NCBI GenBank assembly: GCA_024640185.1 | Contig: JAHEFN010000060.1 | Span: 1 to 7,326 of the forward strand | Length of the DNA: 7,326 nt | Source of the DNA: Gemmatimonadota bacterium | Lineage (GTDB): Bacteria > Gemmatimonadota > Gemmatimonadetes > Gemmatimonadales > GWC2-71-9 | Direction of reading: 5' to 3' | Shown here: piece after piece, positions 6,585-7,326 of the stretch | Layout of the letters: every line of letters starts with the position of its first letter | How positions within the stretch are numbered: position 1 is the stretch's first letter | Program-made: the position numbers and the translations under genes | Notes under the pieces: model-generated | What the model was told of the DNA's origin: nothing | Database searches by the model: none | What the model saw: only the letters and a program-made list of their open reading frames with translations

Positions 6585-7326
6585 GTGAACGCTCAGTTGG
6601 CAGAGATGGAACGGTCGGCCCCCCTCCGGCACGAAGAAAAGATGGGCGCGGTCACCCGACTGGCCGGGGGGCTGTCGGTCGATGTCGGCACGCTGGTGGA
6701 CTGCGCTGCCGCCTCGGTCCGTGAGGCGCTCGCCGTGATCGGACCGGCGGCAGACTCCCACCAGCAGCTCGAAGAGGCGGCCGCCTCCCTGCAGCGGGCG
6801 GCGATGATTGCCCGGCAGTTGTCGGTCATCTCGCGCGGTGCTCCGGAGCATCCCGTGCCGAGGGCGTTGGGGCGGAAGGTCCGTGAACTGGTGCCGCTGG
6901 CGGAACGACTTGCCGGGACCCACGTGACGGTCACGACCGAATCGATCGATGACGAGTGCTGGGTCGAGGCCGATGCTGGCCAGATCGAGCAGGTCCTGTT
7001 CCATCTGGTGGTCAACGCCCGCGACGCCATGCCGCTTGGCGGTGATCTCGCCATCTCCGTCAAGGAATGCCGGATCACCGAACCGAGCCTGCATCGGTTC
7101 GGGATTCTCCCGGCCGGCAAGTGGTCGGTGCTGGAGGTGGCCGACACCGGGATGGGGATGGACGATCAGGTGCTGGCTCGCCTCTTCGAACCGTTCTTCA
7201 CCACCAAGGCACCCGGCATGGGGTCGGGGCTCGGGCTCGCCACGGTGTATGGCATCGCACGCCAGCTCGGCGGCCAGGTCCGAGTCGCCTCGGCGACCGG
7301 TCGCGGCACCCGCATCGGCGTCTGGT
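6585..7326 (+). CDS. Histidine-kinase-like ATPase lacking the phosphoacceptor histidine (3' end cut by window edge)
   Basis: From GTG 6585 the frame is open for 247 codons to the window end. Residues 17-29 (EEKMGAVTRLAGG) match the start of the dimerisation helix of two-component kinases whose next residues are normally VAHDFNNLL. Here they are LSVDVGTLV, so the phosphorylated His is Val32; Asp33 and Thr36 still occupy the usual acid and Asn/Thr positions of H-D/E-x-x-N/T. The second helix (about 60-85, LQRAAMIARQLSVISRG) is present. The HATPase_c domain looks intact: N box VVNARDAMP (142-150, Asn144), G1 box DTGMGM (187-192), F box LFEPFFTTK (200-208) and G2 box GMGSGLGL (211-218). Only 16 residues precede the helix, so no sensor domain is visible. 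A receiver or other domain may follow beyond the window. ATP binding is likely; normal histidine autophosphorylation is doubtful. Confidence 0.85.
   Translation, partial: MNAQLAEMERSAPLRHEEKMGAVTRLAGGLSVDVGTLVDCAAASVREALAVIGPAADSHQQLEEAAASLQRAAMIARQLSVISRGAPEHPVPRALGRKVRELVPLAERLAGTHVTVTTESIDDECWVEADAGQIEQVLFHLVVNARDAMPLGGDLAISVKECRITEPSLHRFGILPAGKWSVLEVADTGMGMDDQVLARLFEPFFTTKAPGMGSGLGLATVYGIARQLGGQVRVASATGRGTRIGVW

Noticed and set aside
6438..7094. Minus-strand open frame of 218 codons
   Set aside because: It is opposite the kinase-like gene, which has clear ATPase motifs; no recognisable domain is seen in the minus-strand frame.

Overview
The window is GC-rich bacterial DNA with G/C-dominated third codon positions. 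The gene content is two large secreted proteins that join FG-GAP_2-type repeats to a choice-of-anchor B (LVIVD-like) domain, a Tat-exported calcineurin-like phosphoesterase and a histidine-kinase-like protein. Such proteins are frequent in Gemmatimonadota and similar soil or aquatic phyla. That assignment is inference from general family knowledge; no rRNA, tRNA or other taxonomic marker is present.

Layout: Positions 1-4712 hold two tandem paralogous genes on the minus strand. The promoter-proximal one (4712 to 2340) is complete at 790 aa. The second (2343 to 1) runs off the left edge after 781 codons and is probably missing only a few C-terminal residues. They overlap by four bases (ATGA), as in a translationally coupled operon. 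Positions 4713-4871 are a short divergent intergenic region. Positions 4872-6374 (plus) encode a 500 aa metallophosphoesterase with a twin-arginine signal. Positions 6375-6584 are intergenic. From 6585 to the right edge (plus) there is a histidine-kinase-like protein with an intact ATP-binding domain but valine in place of the phosphoacceptor histidine.

Function: The two minus-strand products appear to be exported proteins made of two successive seven-blade beta-propellers. The first carries FG-GAP-like blades. The second has a repeating His-Asn/Asp/Gln motif and six conserved cysteines. The divergent phosphoesterase should also act outside the cytoplasm, so the central region may be a small cell-surface or periplasmic module, although substrates cannot be read from the sequence. 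The kinase-like gene is separated by about 210 bases and has its own ribosome binding site, so its link to the others is unproven.

Most interesting points: the double-propeller architecture with a histidine ladder, the unequal divergence of the two halves between paralogs, and the kinase-like protein lacking the expected histidine. I see no CRISPR array, mobile element, RNA gene or phage gene.
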